Source: Hericium rajendrae
Lineage: Eukaryota > Basidiomycota > Agaricomycetes > Russulales > Hericiaceae
NCBI GenBank assembly: GCA_033439255.1
Contig: CM065880.1
Span: 2,914,001 to 2,978,000, forward strand
Reading direction: 5' to 3'
DNA length: 64,000 nucleotides
The position numbers were made by a program, and so were the translations under genes. Of the stretch, positions 21,730 through 31,662 are shown piece after piece (position 1 is the first letter of the stretch; each line of letters opens with the position of its first letter). The notes beneath the pieces were generated by a model, which had not been told where the DNA came from, did not search any database, and saw nothing but the letters and a program-made list of their open reading frames with translations.

Positions 21730-21790
21730 GAGAAGAGGTCCTCAAGCGGCCGGTCCGCTCGGTCCGCTGGACTTGGACTTCCAACGACTT

Positions 21791-22677
21791 TTTTTTTTCC
21801 TCCTTCAACGTTTCGACCGTGAGTTCGTTCGCAAGCAGCAAAACCGCTAGCTCTTTCTCTATAGTCTCACTTTGTGTCTCGATAAGTCGCTGCATTTGAC
21901 ATAACCATTCAGGTCCAGCGAGATAGTAAACCTTCTAAGAAAGCGGTCGACATGAGCCTGGGCCTGCACGCTCGGATTAGCTCTGAGTTTTTGGATTCAA
22001 ACACCACGCCCGGGCTCATCGACATCCTGTCTTCACCACTCGACATGCAGTATTCGCATGTCCGAGTCATCTTCTTGATAGGGACGTGCGTAGGACTGCT
22101 TGCTTCGCTACGTCATCAACTCATCTTTTCCACTTGCGCACGTATGCGGCCGGAGACGACCTAACTTCTAATCAGACCGCGTGCGAGGACGCTTCGACAC
22201 CCTCGACCACCTCGATCGTATATGACTTTTAGATGAACACCTTCGAAGCCTACAATCTGACGTTCGATCGCTTCTTCAAGTCTCACTGCCTCGTAGCTAG
22301 GACCTTATTGTTGGCATGCTGATTCTGGCGCCCAAGCTGTGCCCAATTCTGGTCAACTCGATGCGAACGTACCCATGCTTCTCTGGCGCCGATCAAAGCA
22401 ATTGTTGGCGTTCAGGCCGGCTTCCCTTCAGGGTTTGTGGTACGAAGTCACTTCCCATCACGACCGCAATTGTTGAGGTACGGCAATGTCGCAACGGCTC
22501 CGGGACAAAGCGCTGCGCGGCGTGCGTACGGGATCGGTACGTACTCATCACCGTCGTTCCGAGCCTACCATATCCATAAATGGGAGTTTCTCACTGCCGC
22601 CTCCTGCTGATGATGTTAGGACCTACAGGGTGCTGCTCGGTATTGTCTAGCCAGGACGTTCACAGCAGAATGTTGGC
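21791..22677. other. Intergenic, no confident gene
   Basis: It lies between the inverted-repeat arm and the B4 promoter. Part of it (about 22370-22450) shares short strings such as GATCAAAGCAA and GGTTTGTGGTACGAA with the flanks upstream of B5 and with 29660-29900, so it is a decayed copy of the B 5' flank. Confidence 0.35.
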
Positions 22678-22684
22678 TATTAAA
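22678..22684 (+). promoter_or_regulatory. TATTAAA promoter motif of B4
   Basis: This heptamer lies 80 bp upstream of the B4 ATG and matches the B1, B2, B3 and B5 promoters. Confidence 0.45.
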
Positions 22685-22757
22685 GGCGACGGCTCAAACT
22701 CGATGTTCCCTAACCCTACACACCTTTTTCCCTTCTGTTTTTTCCACAGCACATAAC

Positions 22758-24108
22758 ATGAGATCGTCAGCCAGCCCGGTTAGTCCGCACTCCGCGATCC
22801 ACACTCCTCCCGCTTCGTATCCTGCAGCGCGCTCACCCTCATCGTGGTCAACTCCACCGCCGACGAGTCCCCCTCGACACCAAACAAGCTCCAGGCACGC
22901 GACCCCATCCGAGGCTCATCCCTCTATTACAGGCTCTCCTCTGCTGCCTGCCCAACACGAATGGCGCGAACCATCGTCGCGAGCTGGGTCAGCTGCGCCG
23001 GCCTCTCCTTTACAGCATGCAAGCTCCAGGCACGCGACCCCACACGGAACTCGTCCCTCTACTGCGAGCCCTCCCCGGCTGCCTACTCAACATGAATGGC
23101 GCGAACCATCGTCGCGAATCGACTCGACTCCGCCCAGCTCCCCTTCACAGCATGCAGGCTCCAGGCACGCGACCCCGTCCAGAACGCAACCCCCCGTTCC
23201 CATCCCGTCCTATCCGCCGCTTCGGGATGAACAACGTCATCCATCGTTGCACCCCGGGTCTTGGTCCACTCCGCCAACGGGTCCTCCACAGCAGGCCGAC
23301 TCCAGGCATGCGACGTACGGGCCACCCAGCGCCTACCCATCCCTTCCGCCCCGTCTGCCCAGCCGTGAGGAATGGCGCCAGATATCCTCGCAGCCCGGGT
23401 ATCCGTCCCCATCGCGTGAGGCGACGCGCTTGGATACGCCGGCATACGAGCCGTATGGCCAGGAGCAGCAGAAGGCGCGGAAGCCCGTGAGGACGCCGAA
23501 GCTGGAGGGGATTCCCAAGGACCAGCTGCAACGATTTCGAGTTGTGGACCTCGGGGCGGCGCCGAGCTCGTCTGGGATGAAGAGAACAAGATCGCCAGAC
23601 GATGAGTTCCAACCTGGTGCGAAGTTCATGGCTACCACTTCCAGCGATTCAGCTGGTGCGAAGAAGGGTAAGGATAAAGTCAAGCTGTCGCTTGCGGAGG
23701 AGGTGAAGCAGGCGGATAAGAGAAGAAGCAAGGAGGCGAATCGGCAGCAGTCTTATCGGAACGAGATTGATAACGCCTTCGACGAGCTCTTGATGGTGAT
23801 GTATGGCGATGAGGAGAAGGCCAAGTTTGCGCGGGCGGCGCACGGAAAGAAGGGGTGTATAAGGAAGGGTGAGTTCTGCATTGCGCACGAGTTTTATGAA
23901 TTGACTGATGAGCTTTGCAGCCATAGAGATGATTAGGAACGGCGTACAGGAGAGGTGCACATTTCAAGAAAAAGTTCAAGACCTTAAAGGAAGGGATGAG
24001 GAAGTGACCCGCATGAGCAATGAGCTGGTAGAGTACCGTGAACAAGTCGCCCAGTTACGCGAGAAACTCGCTCAGCTGCAAAAGCATCAACTGGCGGATA
24101 AGGATTAA
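22758..24108 (+). CDS. B4: bHLH-leucine-zipper-like protein with repeat N-terminus
   Basis: Exons 22758-23868 and 23921-24108 join in phase 1 and give 432 residues. Residues about 35-210 hold four degenerate repeats of roughly 39 residues around SRHATP and QHEWREPSS. The B3-B5 motif LEGIPKDQLQRFRVVDL follows, then a lysine-rich stretch and a bHLH-like unit: EANRQQSYRNEIDNAFDELL (basic region with E-x-x-R, helix 1), a loop, and helix 2 KKGCIRKAIEMIRNGV created by splicing. The second exon continues as heptad coiled coil (VAQLREKLAQLQKH). The first small exon seen in B1-B3 and B6 is absent. No A gene follows, so it is an orphan. Likely a nuclear DNA-binding dimer; the target is unknown. Confidence 0.75.
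22880..23400 (+). repeat. Coding minisatellite in B4, about 117 bp units
   Basis: Four diverged units each contain CCAGGCACGCGACCCC-like sequence (AGCTCCAGGCACGCGACC) and an ATGGCGCGAACCATCGTCGC-like block. They keep the reading frame and code for the SRHATP/EWREPSS repeats. Confidence 0.75.
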
Positions 24109-25169
24109 AACATAAGGTCGTACTCTTCCTTTCTCAGATACTTAGTGTACCGGCAGTAGCGGTGGTCGATGATTCCGGGTTTGGGGGGAGGGGTTGTAGG
24201 ATTCATCGGAGACGGGTCGGCAACGAGATAACCTTTAATGAGCATAACAAAATATAATCATGATTCGTATCAGTAGAATGAAATACTTTGTTTTCAGCAA
24301 GCTGGACGAGAAGTGGCCACTGTCAAAGCAGATAGCCTCGCTTCCCGTCTAGGTCCTGTTGACATCAGTTAAAAGTTGTATCGCTACGTGCGATGCTAGC
24401 GTTCAGAGACAAAGCTCTTGAGAAATCGACGTCTCGTCGAGTACGTTTGTCCAAAGGCTTTGACTCCCTTGCATCGACAGAATGCCCGCCTTCCGTCTCG
24501 TACTTACTGTACAAGGGCAGGTTACCACTCTATTCGACTCCAACCTTCCAGATTGATGTGCAAGGAAAGATGAGAATTTTGGGCACATATTGGCGAAACG
24601 AAGCCAAACGCTTCACACGTTGAACTAAATAACAAGAAGTATTGTTATTCTTCCCGACGTCGAGTGCTGGTCGAACAATGGTCGAACGAGCATTACGGCG
24701 GCCCGGCTCCGGACCGAGGACGGTATTCCCGAGCCAGCCCGAGTCTCGATGTTGGATCACCGCGACGTTCAAGCGTTCCCAGCTCGACATGCACGACGTT
24801 GAGAGCGATCATTATTTCCTTCATTCTTTTACCAATGCGACTCCATTCAAGGGTCCCTTAAAGTCCCGCAGTCGGCGCATCAAGGCTCAAACGAAAGGCA
24901 ACGCGGACTTCGGAGTCAAATACACAAAATCCAACCTCAATTCTTCATCTTAGAGGTGTTCAGACTTACGCGCATATTTCTCGAGCTCACGGTTCTCGAT
25001 AGGGCTTTCAAACAACTTCTCGGAACATCAGAGTCGTGCCTACTTCTATAGGTCTGTATTCGAGGCCCTAATACACGTAACATGGTCCTTGCCCGTCATC
25101 CATAGTTGATTCTGCAGCTGAGCACGTCCGATGTCCACGTTTCGATAATCCAGGCATTTGTTCTGCTTC
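24109..25169. other. Intergenic, no gene seen
   Basis: No credible coding sequence follows B4, and no A partner is present at the position where one would be expected. Frames up to about 100 codons lack motifs. Confidence 0.35.
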
Positions 25170-25400
25170 GACCCCATCAGTCCCTCGTTTCAGATGTCTC
25201 ACTGCTATGTCAATAGGCTGCAGCTTAAGCTACGCCCAACCCATCTCGACGGTCCAGTCCACCGTGTTGCTTCTGACGTTGATCAAAGCGACAGTTTCAT
25301 CGCAATCGAATTGCAGACATACCCTGCCTCGTTCCAGTCCTGCAGTTATCGGGTTTCATCCGACTTCCGTGTAATGAGTTTGCTACACGGAGGGAAATTC
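25170..25400 (+). repeat. B 5'-flank repeat, copy 1
   Basis: It matches 29660-29885 over about 220 bp with many changes: ATGTCT(C/T)A(C/T)TGCTATG, CTACGCCCAACCCA, GACGGTCCA.TCCACC, AAATTGCAGACATAC-like and TCCTGCAGTT strings occur in the same order. Here it precedes B5. It shows that long upstream flanks were duplicated with the B genes. Confidence 0.6.
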
Positions 25401-25724
25401 GATTAATATCACAATTCGCCAAGTATGGTATCGTGGAAGATTCCTAGCCAAACCATTCGTGCTTTGGCCTTCCGTGAGTACGTACTTGTCGCTTGGTTAC
25501 ACCATGGCCATTATGGCCAAAATAGTCCGTGTTGTCCTTTGACGTATGATGCTGAAAGGTCAAAGCTGATTGCTGTCTCTAGTCAGGATCATCCCGCGGG
25601 GTATTAAATGGCAAAGTCAAACGCCGTGATCCCACGGCAATCCTACACTCCCTTTATTCCCTTCCCGTGTATCGCACAGCCGTCTTCATAGCTCACGTCT
25701 TTGGCGCCCCCATTCCACGCTGCG

Positions 25725-26261
25725 ATGCAGGCACCCTCAGCCGAGGCCCGTGGCCGGAACCAACATAAACCCCACAGAAGCTCGACACTGGATGGGATTC
25801 CCGAAAACCAGATGCAGAAATTTAAGCTCAGTACTCTTGCTCAAATGGATAGGATCCCCAGAGAGCATGCGCGAGAAGTTCAACCCAAGTCTAACTTCAC
25901 TGCTCGTAAGGAGGCAAATGGTGCGAGCGAGTCCAGAAGCAAAGTAAAAATCCTGTCGCCCGAGAAAAAGGAGTCGGAACGGGACCGCCAGCGGTATCAT
26001 CGCGACAACTTCGGTGCTGCATTTTCTGAACTTCGTGCGGAGACGTACTCGCACGAAGAGGAGTACCGGCAATCTGAACATACAAAGCCGGAATGTGCAC
26101 AGGATGGTGAGTTTGTCATCCCGCAGAGCTTTCCGCGTGGCTCAAATCCTTACCATTCAGCTGCCCGACAACTCAGGGCTTTGAAGAGGGAGAATGCTGC
26201 GCTCCAGGAGGCGGTGAGGCGCCTCGGACAGAGGAAAGTCTGGCGCCCTTGGGAAATCTAG
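25725..26261 (+). CDS. B5: short bHLH-like protein, B family
   Basis: Exons 25725-26106 and 26161-26261 join in phase 1 for 160 residues. It has the family motif LDGIPENQMQKFKL, a basic/helix-1 stretch ESERDRQRYHRDNFGAAFSEL, and a spliced helix 2 with AARQLRALKRENAALQE, after which the zipper ends early at KVWRPWEI. It lacks the proline-rich N-terminus and the long coiled coil of B3, to which it is closest, and has no A partner. I chose the first in-frame ATG (25725). A TATTAAA motif at 25602-25608 lies 117 bp upstream, so a 5' exon could also have been lost. It may be a decaying copy or a functional short form. Confidence 0.6.
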   Translation: MQAPSAEARGRNQHKPHRSSTLDGIPENQMQKFKLSTLAQMDRIPREHAREVQPKSNFTARKEANGASESRSKVKILSPEKKESERDRQRYHRDNFGAAFSELRAETYSHEEEYRQSEHTKPECAQDGEFVIPQSFPRGSNPYHSAARQLRALKRENAALQEAVRRLGQRKVWRPWEI

Positions 26262-26702
26262 TCATAGTCCTGCATAGAGTTTACATGGCACCTTTAAAGT
26301 CATGAATCGCCCTCTTCCGGTCGTGAAGCTACGTTATCGTCCTGAGGGCGAAGACTCGTGCGGTTTGATATGATTTTTGATCTTTACAGTTACAATTGCA
26401 GAAGTCACGTGAAGACATCTTCTCCCTTGGGCGGCAGTGCGTGTTGTCTTGCACATCGCATTCCTACGCTTCAATTGTTGTATCGATAAATCTTATTGTG
26501 TAAGTTTCCCGGTATCTGACTGATGAGTTGAACAAGAGCCAGCTGTCGTCAGCTACGTACCCATCGTCTGGCGAATACAATACTTGACTTTAATTGTAAG
26601 TGAATTATGGCTGGACCCTCCGTCGTTTCTACTAGCCCATCAAAATAATAGCAGCTATTGTATTGCTGAGCCATTGGTAAGGTATTGTTCCGACGCCATG
26701 TC

Positions 26703-26709
26703 TATTAAA
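26703..26709 (+). promoter_or_regulatory. TATTAAA promoter motif of B3
   Basis: It lies about 163 bp upstream of the B3 ATG, in a context (CACACCGAAGGCTCC) similar to that of B1 and B2. Confidence 0.45.
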
Positions 26710-26871
26710 CACCAAGTTCCACACCGAAGGCTCCTTCATCACGACAGGATCGGCTTCACCGTTTCTCATATCCTACGAACCTCTGGCGCTGGTACGCCTA
26801 CGACTACACGAGTTCAACATCTCGATCTAGACTACTCTATTCTGTTACGCATAATCTCTAACGATACTGAC

Positions 26872-28023
26872 ATGTCATACCCTCAAGCTTCATCTGCATA
26901 TAATAATGGCCATTATTCGTGAGTTGCCTCGATTCACTTGATAGCCATTAATATTGACGAAAAATATTCGATTAGCTATATACCATCTAATGCACCTACG
27001 ACGAGCAGATATATTACCCAACAAGGAATCGAGTTGATACCAAAGACTCAACGAAGACCTTCGCCATATGACCCGCTCAACGATCCGGACCCCTTCGCCA
27101 GTATGAGCCTCTACGTCGTACCTCCAACGCAGCAAACCGCGAATTATTCGACGGCGGGACTTCCTGCCCATAACTCTCCCTATAGAGATGCACACGCGAG
27201 TCAGCACAATGTGTCTTCCGCGCCATATTATTCTCTTCCTCCCAGCACCAGCTACCTGACGCAGCAAGAACCAGGAACCTCCACCTCTGCGTCGCGCTAT
27301 TCGCCGGCGCGCGAGGCCGTCGGCTTGACGTTCGAGGACTACGGTGCTGATACTCGGAGGCCGCAACCTGCTGCCCAGTACGGGGTTCCTTCAACGAGTA
27401 CGCATGACAAGGAACATCGCCGACATCAAAAGTCATCCAGGAGTTCAAGACTGGACGGGATTCCGAAAGATCAGATGCAAAGATTTCGACTCCAAGACCT
27501 TGGGTCGGGCTCGTCTGCGAGGTCAAAATCACGGCTGTCAGGTAGCGCTACCCAGCCTGATGCGAATGGCGGGAAGAAGGGCAAGGGCAAGGCTGAGCCT
27601 TCGCTCGAGGAGAAGCAAATAGCAGCGAAGAGGAAGAGGGAGGCAGATCGACAACAGGCATATCGGGACGGGGTGGGAAGTGCCTTTGATGAACTTCATG
27701 CGGAGACGTATCCAGACGAAGAGAAGTCCACGTTGGCGCGATCTGACCATGTAAAGCAGCAATGCATGCTGGATGGTGAGTCACTCATCACGCACAATAT
27801 GGCTTTATGCATGCTTATCTCTTGCTCCCTAGCCGCTCGCCAACTTAGGGCCTTAAGGACGGAGAATTCTGTGCTCCAAGAAAAGATGACCGGTATTTCC
27901 GACAGACACAGGGAGAAGATAGATTCTTTGATCGCTGAAAATCAGGCACATCGGCAGACTATTTCCCAGCTGCGCCAATTGGTGGTTCATTTGAGGGAGC
28001 AGATAACCAACAACCACTCGTAA
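26872..28023 (+). CDS. B3: bHLH-leucine-zipper-like protein, B family
   Basis: Three exons (26872-26918, 26976-27775, 27833-28023) give 345 residues. The 47 nt first exon ends in phase 2, as in B1, B2 and B6. The middle exon is Ser/Tyr/Gln/Pro-rich, then has LDGIPKDQMQRFRLQDL and a basic/helix-1 unit KRKREADRQQAYRDGVGSAF with E-x-x-R. The phase-1 intron interrupts helix 2, which splices to KQQCMLDAARQLRAL. Leucine-zipper heptads follow to the end (ISQLRQLVVHLREQI). It is the most complete zipper in the family. Converges on A3 with stop codons only 43 bp apart. Probable dimerising DNA-binding protein; target and partner unknown. Confidence 0.78.
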
Positions 28024-28066
28024 CTTAACGTATTCATAATGCTAAATCGAGTTTTACATATTACTA

Positions 28067-28814
28067 TTAGTGATGTCTTGGGGGATAAGCGAGATCTGTT
28101 TTCCTCAACATATTATCGACTTTCTTGCAATGATGATAATGAGCATCCAGCCCCTTCTGGCATTCCCTGCGAAAATTGTCATTCGGTGCCATCTCAAGCA
28201 GTTGTAGCAAGACGTCTTCTCTCTCCCGGCGTCCATCCCCAAACGTCTGAATTATACTGTCTAGCTTTCGCTCGTTGTCCAATTCCTGTTCATAGGCAGC
28301 GAGAAGCTCTTGCTTTTTGCCTTTTTCTTCTCTAAGGCAATCCTTGACTAGATCATAGATGAATGAGAATGCATTCCGTGCCATGATGTAAAGTCGATGA
28401 CTCACAAGTGCGGAGCATCTCCTCGGTCTCCCTACGAGAAGAAGATCGAGCGTCGGGAGGGAAAACACTCCAATAAGGGCTCATTTGCCTAGCTATTGCC
28501 TCGTCCTTAACGATGCGCCTGGTCACTATCTCGTCCTTGATGATGTGCCTGTGCCCCGCAGAGGTGGCTGCCGCCTGGCGGGGATCCTTCCATGGGGTAG
28601 AGGAGCCTAGGTGCTCGCTCTTCCTGGGGTGCTGCGCGTGCTCGGCCTTCGGCGCTTTCAGAAGGGCTTTGTGAGGTTGAGATGCAGTCGGGTGTAATGA
28701 TTGTTGTAGACCGCCGTATCCAGTATCGGGTTGGCCAATTTGAAGAGACGACATGCCCGAGTAGAGGGTCGGAGGCAACCCGGGGCTTCCGGCAGGAGGT
28801 GGACGATACGACAT
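28067..28814 (-). CDS. A3: proline-rich protein with helical/coiled-coil tail, A family
   Basis: Exons 28814-28406 and 28347-28067 join in phase 1 for 229 residues. It begins MSYRPPPAGSPGLPP and carries LYSGMSSLQIGQP. Residues 90-140 have a basic patch, a short KDE repeat (IVKDE twice, probably a small internal duplication), the turn YWSVFPPDARSS and a helix crossing the intron. The second exon is coiled coil with LLEMAPNDNFRRECQKGL. The first exon aligns well with A4, the tail much less. The untranslated leader also contains an intron (donor after CTCTCCAGGAGG on the minus strand, near 28915). Partner of B3 by position. No named domain. Confidence 0.78.
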
Positions 28815-29049
28815 GATGGAAGTAGATCGGCGGCAAGGTAAGCTAATTTTTGACAAGAATATATCAGTAATGCGACTACTCATGAGGATCGAACAGAACC
28901 AGCTTACCTTCCTCTCCAGGAGGGACGTGAATGGCCTCCACCAAAACGGATATCAAAGCTTTAAGTAGCGTCGGTAACAAACATCGCCGAACAATAAATG
29001 GAACAAGGTCTACAAAGACAGAGTGGCTGTCATTGATGAGGAGTGTTGC

Positions 29050-29540
29050 TGAGCCTTCGGCGTGGGGTGCTAATGTTCCTTCATAGACAAAGTACGTCCC
29101 TTATCGAGGACAAGGAGCCGGAGTGCCGCGGTGATGCTCGTCCAATTGGTCGGGTTGCGGGTTTGTTGTACAGAGAACAAGCAAGCATCGAGTCTGTACT
29201 TGCGAAAAGTACAAAGTAATTGCAATTGTTCCTGAAAGGTTTCGACTGTACAGTGCATCGCGCGCACGGCCTGGCACAGCACGGCGTGACATACGCACTT
29301 TGGCCCTCTTCAAATTCAATAGAACATGATCTGCTGAGACCCGTTGACGCAAGTTGAGATTCACTTACTCAGGCAGATCTATAGCTATCTGAGCGACGGC
29401 TGAGTAGGGAACCGAGGCGTAGATGGACGCTGAAACGTTCAAGTTCAAGGCCGTTTTGGCTGAACGCTACACGGCCCGCAACGGCCCGAACAGAAGAGTC
29501 CCTTTAAGAAACTACTCGTGAGCTGATCATCCAGGATACC
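29050..29540 (-). other. C-like exons upstream of A3, probably decayed
   Basis: On the minus strand VSASIYASVPYSAVAQIAIDLPE ends at a GTAAGT donor, and a later stretch reads ITAALRLLVLDKGRTLSMKEH before a stop. Both align with the C4 exons upstream of A4 (AVTQLAIDLPE, RLRLLVLDKGRALSMKAH). Frame continuity between pieces is poor. Probably a pseudogene copy if C is a gene at all. Confidence 0.3.
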
Positions 29541-29659
29541 GACAGTGGCATGGTCCAACACCCTCGCCTGCATCCTACATCGCTAATCTGCAGCCGGGTA
29601 CATATGAGGTCCACACTTTAATGGTCCAATCAATTTTTTTTTGCTCTCACCTCTTCAAC

Positions 29660-29900
29660 AGCTCGTTCTAGATGTCTTATTGCTATGCCACAGCACCGTC
29701 CGAGCTGCGCCCAACCCAACTGACGGTCCAATCCACCAAGGCGAATGTACATTGCCTTCTGGCGTGAATTAAAGCAACAATCTTTTCACCATCAAATTGC
29801 AGACATACAGTACCCTATCTCGTCCGGTTCCTGCAGTTGTCTGGTTTCGCTCGACGTCCTGTGGTGGGTTTGTGGCACGAAAGCAGAGGCGTCTACAATA
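29660..29900 (+). repeat. B 5'-flank repeat, copy 2 (flank without its B gene)
   Basis: It matches 25170-25400 in order and orientation and ends with GGTTTGTGGCACGAAAGC, echoing the B4 flank. It points toward A4's 3' end but no B coding sequence follows before A4. The simplest reading is that A4's former B partner was deleted, leaving only its upstream flank. Confidence 0.55.
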
Positions 29901-29982
29901 ATGCGCAGGGTGCTCTCTTTCTTTTTTAATGTAATACTTGCAATGATAAGTAATCAAAATGTACAATGTTAACTTGTTAACC

Positions 29983-30726
29983 CTAAGAAGAGCCTCCGGC
30001 TTCATTGGCGTGTCCCTGTGAATACCCACGATATGCCCTCTTGTACGCTTCATCCAGCTCCCTCTTATTGCTGTAGTGGGAATCTAGGAAGCCCTGACAC
30101 ATTTGCCGAAGTTCCTCGTCCGGCGACATCTGAAGTACCTCTAGCATTGTAGATTCCCAGTCACGCCGCACCTCTCCTATAGCCTGTTTGGCACGGTCTT
30201 TCATTCGGAGGTCGTCTAGAAGCACCTCTTTAAGGACAAAGTGGTTTCGCTTCGCTTCATGCGACTCTTCGACGAGGCAGGCCCCATCTACAGCGGCGAG
30301 AGATTATGATTATCGTCCAAAACGCGAGATGGGAGAACTCAATGACTTACACTCACGGAGCATGATCTCGGTGACTTTGCGAGAGGACGGGCGAGCGTCT
30401 GGAGGGAAGGAAGTCCAGAGAGGCTGCGTTTGCCTAAGGAAAGCGTCTTCCTTCAAAACATGCTTGCGCCCGGCTGAAGCCGCTGCCATCTGACGCGGAT
30501 CCTTCCAAGGGCCAGAGGAGCCCGAGTGCTCGCTCCTCCTATGGCGCGGTGCGTGATCCACCTTGGGTGCTTTGAGTAACGCCTTCTGGGGGTGAGATGC
30601 AGTCGAATGCATCATTGGTTGTGTACCATGACCGGTGTCGGACTGGCCAATTTGAAGAGATGACATGCCCGAGTAGAGGATCGGAGGCAATCCAGGGCTT
30701 CCGGGAGCAGGTGGGCGATACGACAT
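29983..30726 (-). CDS. A4: proline-rich protein with helical/coiled-coil tail, A family
   Basis: Exons 30726-30351 and 30287-29983 join in phase 1 for 226 residues. It begins MSYRPPAPGSPGLPP and carries LYSGMSSLQIGQ. The middle part has RKHVLKEDAFLRQTQPLW, the turn TSFPPDARPSS and a helix KVTEIMLRE spliced to YGACLVEESHEAKRN. The tail contains VLQMSPDEELRQMCQGFLDSHYSNK, the best match to the A1 tail. It is closest to A3 in exon 1 and in its promoter (GGATATCAAAGCTTTAAGTAGCG shared). It looks intact but has lost its convergent B neighbour. Confidence 0.78.
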
Positions 30727-30979
30727 GATAAAAGTGGATCGGCAGCAAGGTAACCTAATTTCTGACGAGAATATATCAGTGATGCGATTATTCATGAGGG
30801 TCAAACAGAGCCAGCTTACCTTCCTCTCCAGGAGGGACGTGAATGGCCTCCACTAACACGGATATCAAAGCTTTAAGTAGCGGCGATGGCAAACATCACC
30901 GAACAATAAATGGAACAAAGTCCACAAGGACGGAGTGATTGGCCTGCTCTTCATCTGGGATCCTGTTCGTTGACATAGA

Positions 30980-31600
30980 GCATTATTGAGCCTTCGGCGC
31001 GGAGTGGTAATGTGCCTTCATAGACAAAGCCCGTCCCTTATCGAGTACAAGGAGTCGGAGCCTTGCACAAGTGCCGCGGCGGTTCTCGTGCAGCTGAAGT
31101 CGGATTGAGAGATTGCTGTACAGAGAACAAGCAAGCATGAAATTTACTGGCGAAAAGTATAAGGCATTGCACTTGTTCCTGAAAGGTTTGGACCGTACAT
31201 GGTGCGGCCTGGCATAGGAGCGTGCGACATACGCACTTTGGCCGGCGCTCTTCAATAGGATATGATCCGCTGAGACCTGTTGATACAAGTTAATATCACT
31301 TACTCGGGCAGATCTATGGCTAATTGAGTGACAGCTTGAATTAACAGCACTCGAGCTAGAGGCGTAGATGAACGCTGAAATTGGAACGTCGAGTCCAAGT
31401 TCAAGACCGTTTTGGTTGAATGCTCCACGGCCCGCAAAGGCCCGACTCGCAAAACATTCCCATTTTCCACTGGCAGTCTAGCAGATTCGACGAGATATTT
31501 TCCGTATACCTTGTTGAAGTACTGACCCTCGTTGCTGATGTCCCGGCCAGCCAATTGCCAATGGAATGCTATATTATTTAATCCACTCCAATACCTCACT
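30980..31600 (-). other. C4: possible small spliced gene upstream of A4
   Basis: A frame from about 31599 contains YFNKVYGKYLVESARLPVEN, VLNLDSTFQFQRSS and AVTQLAIDLPE, then a GTAAGT donor (about 31303). Further candidate exons (VSADHILLKSAGQSA and HENRRGTCARLRLLVLDKG) follow on the same strand. It is the longest version of the C sequence. Similarity to the segments upstream of A1-A3 at exon edges supports coding, but I recognise no family and the exon chain is not secure. Confidence 0.35.
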
Positions 31601-31662
31601 GATCGTACAAGACCACGCTTTTATGAAAGTGCAAAGAGTCCAAAAATGTTCAAGCATAGAAA

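Larger units (their letters stand above)
17750..21790. repeat. Right arm of the large inverted duplication (A2/B2 module)
   Basis: It mirrors 1490-6886, with B2 now on plus and A2 on minus. Splice sites, TATA boxes, exon lengths and untranslated leader are conserved, while the DNA is clearly diverged, so the duplication is not brand-new. It lacks the LTR element, which dates the element after the duplication or to one arm only. Confidence 0.85.

Noticed and set aside
22880-23400. CRISPR-like array of repeats
   Set aside because: Units of about 117 bp drift and keep a reading frame; they are a coding minisatellite in a eukaryote.
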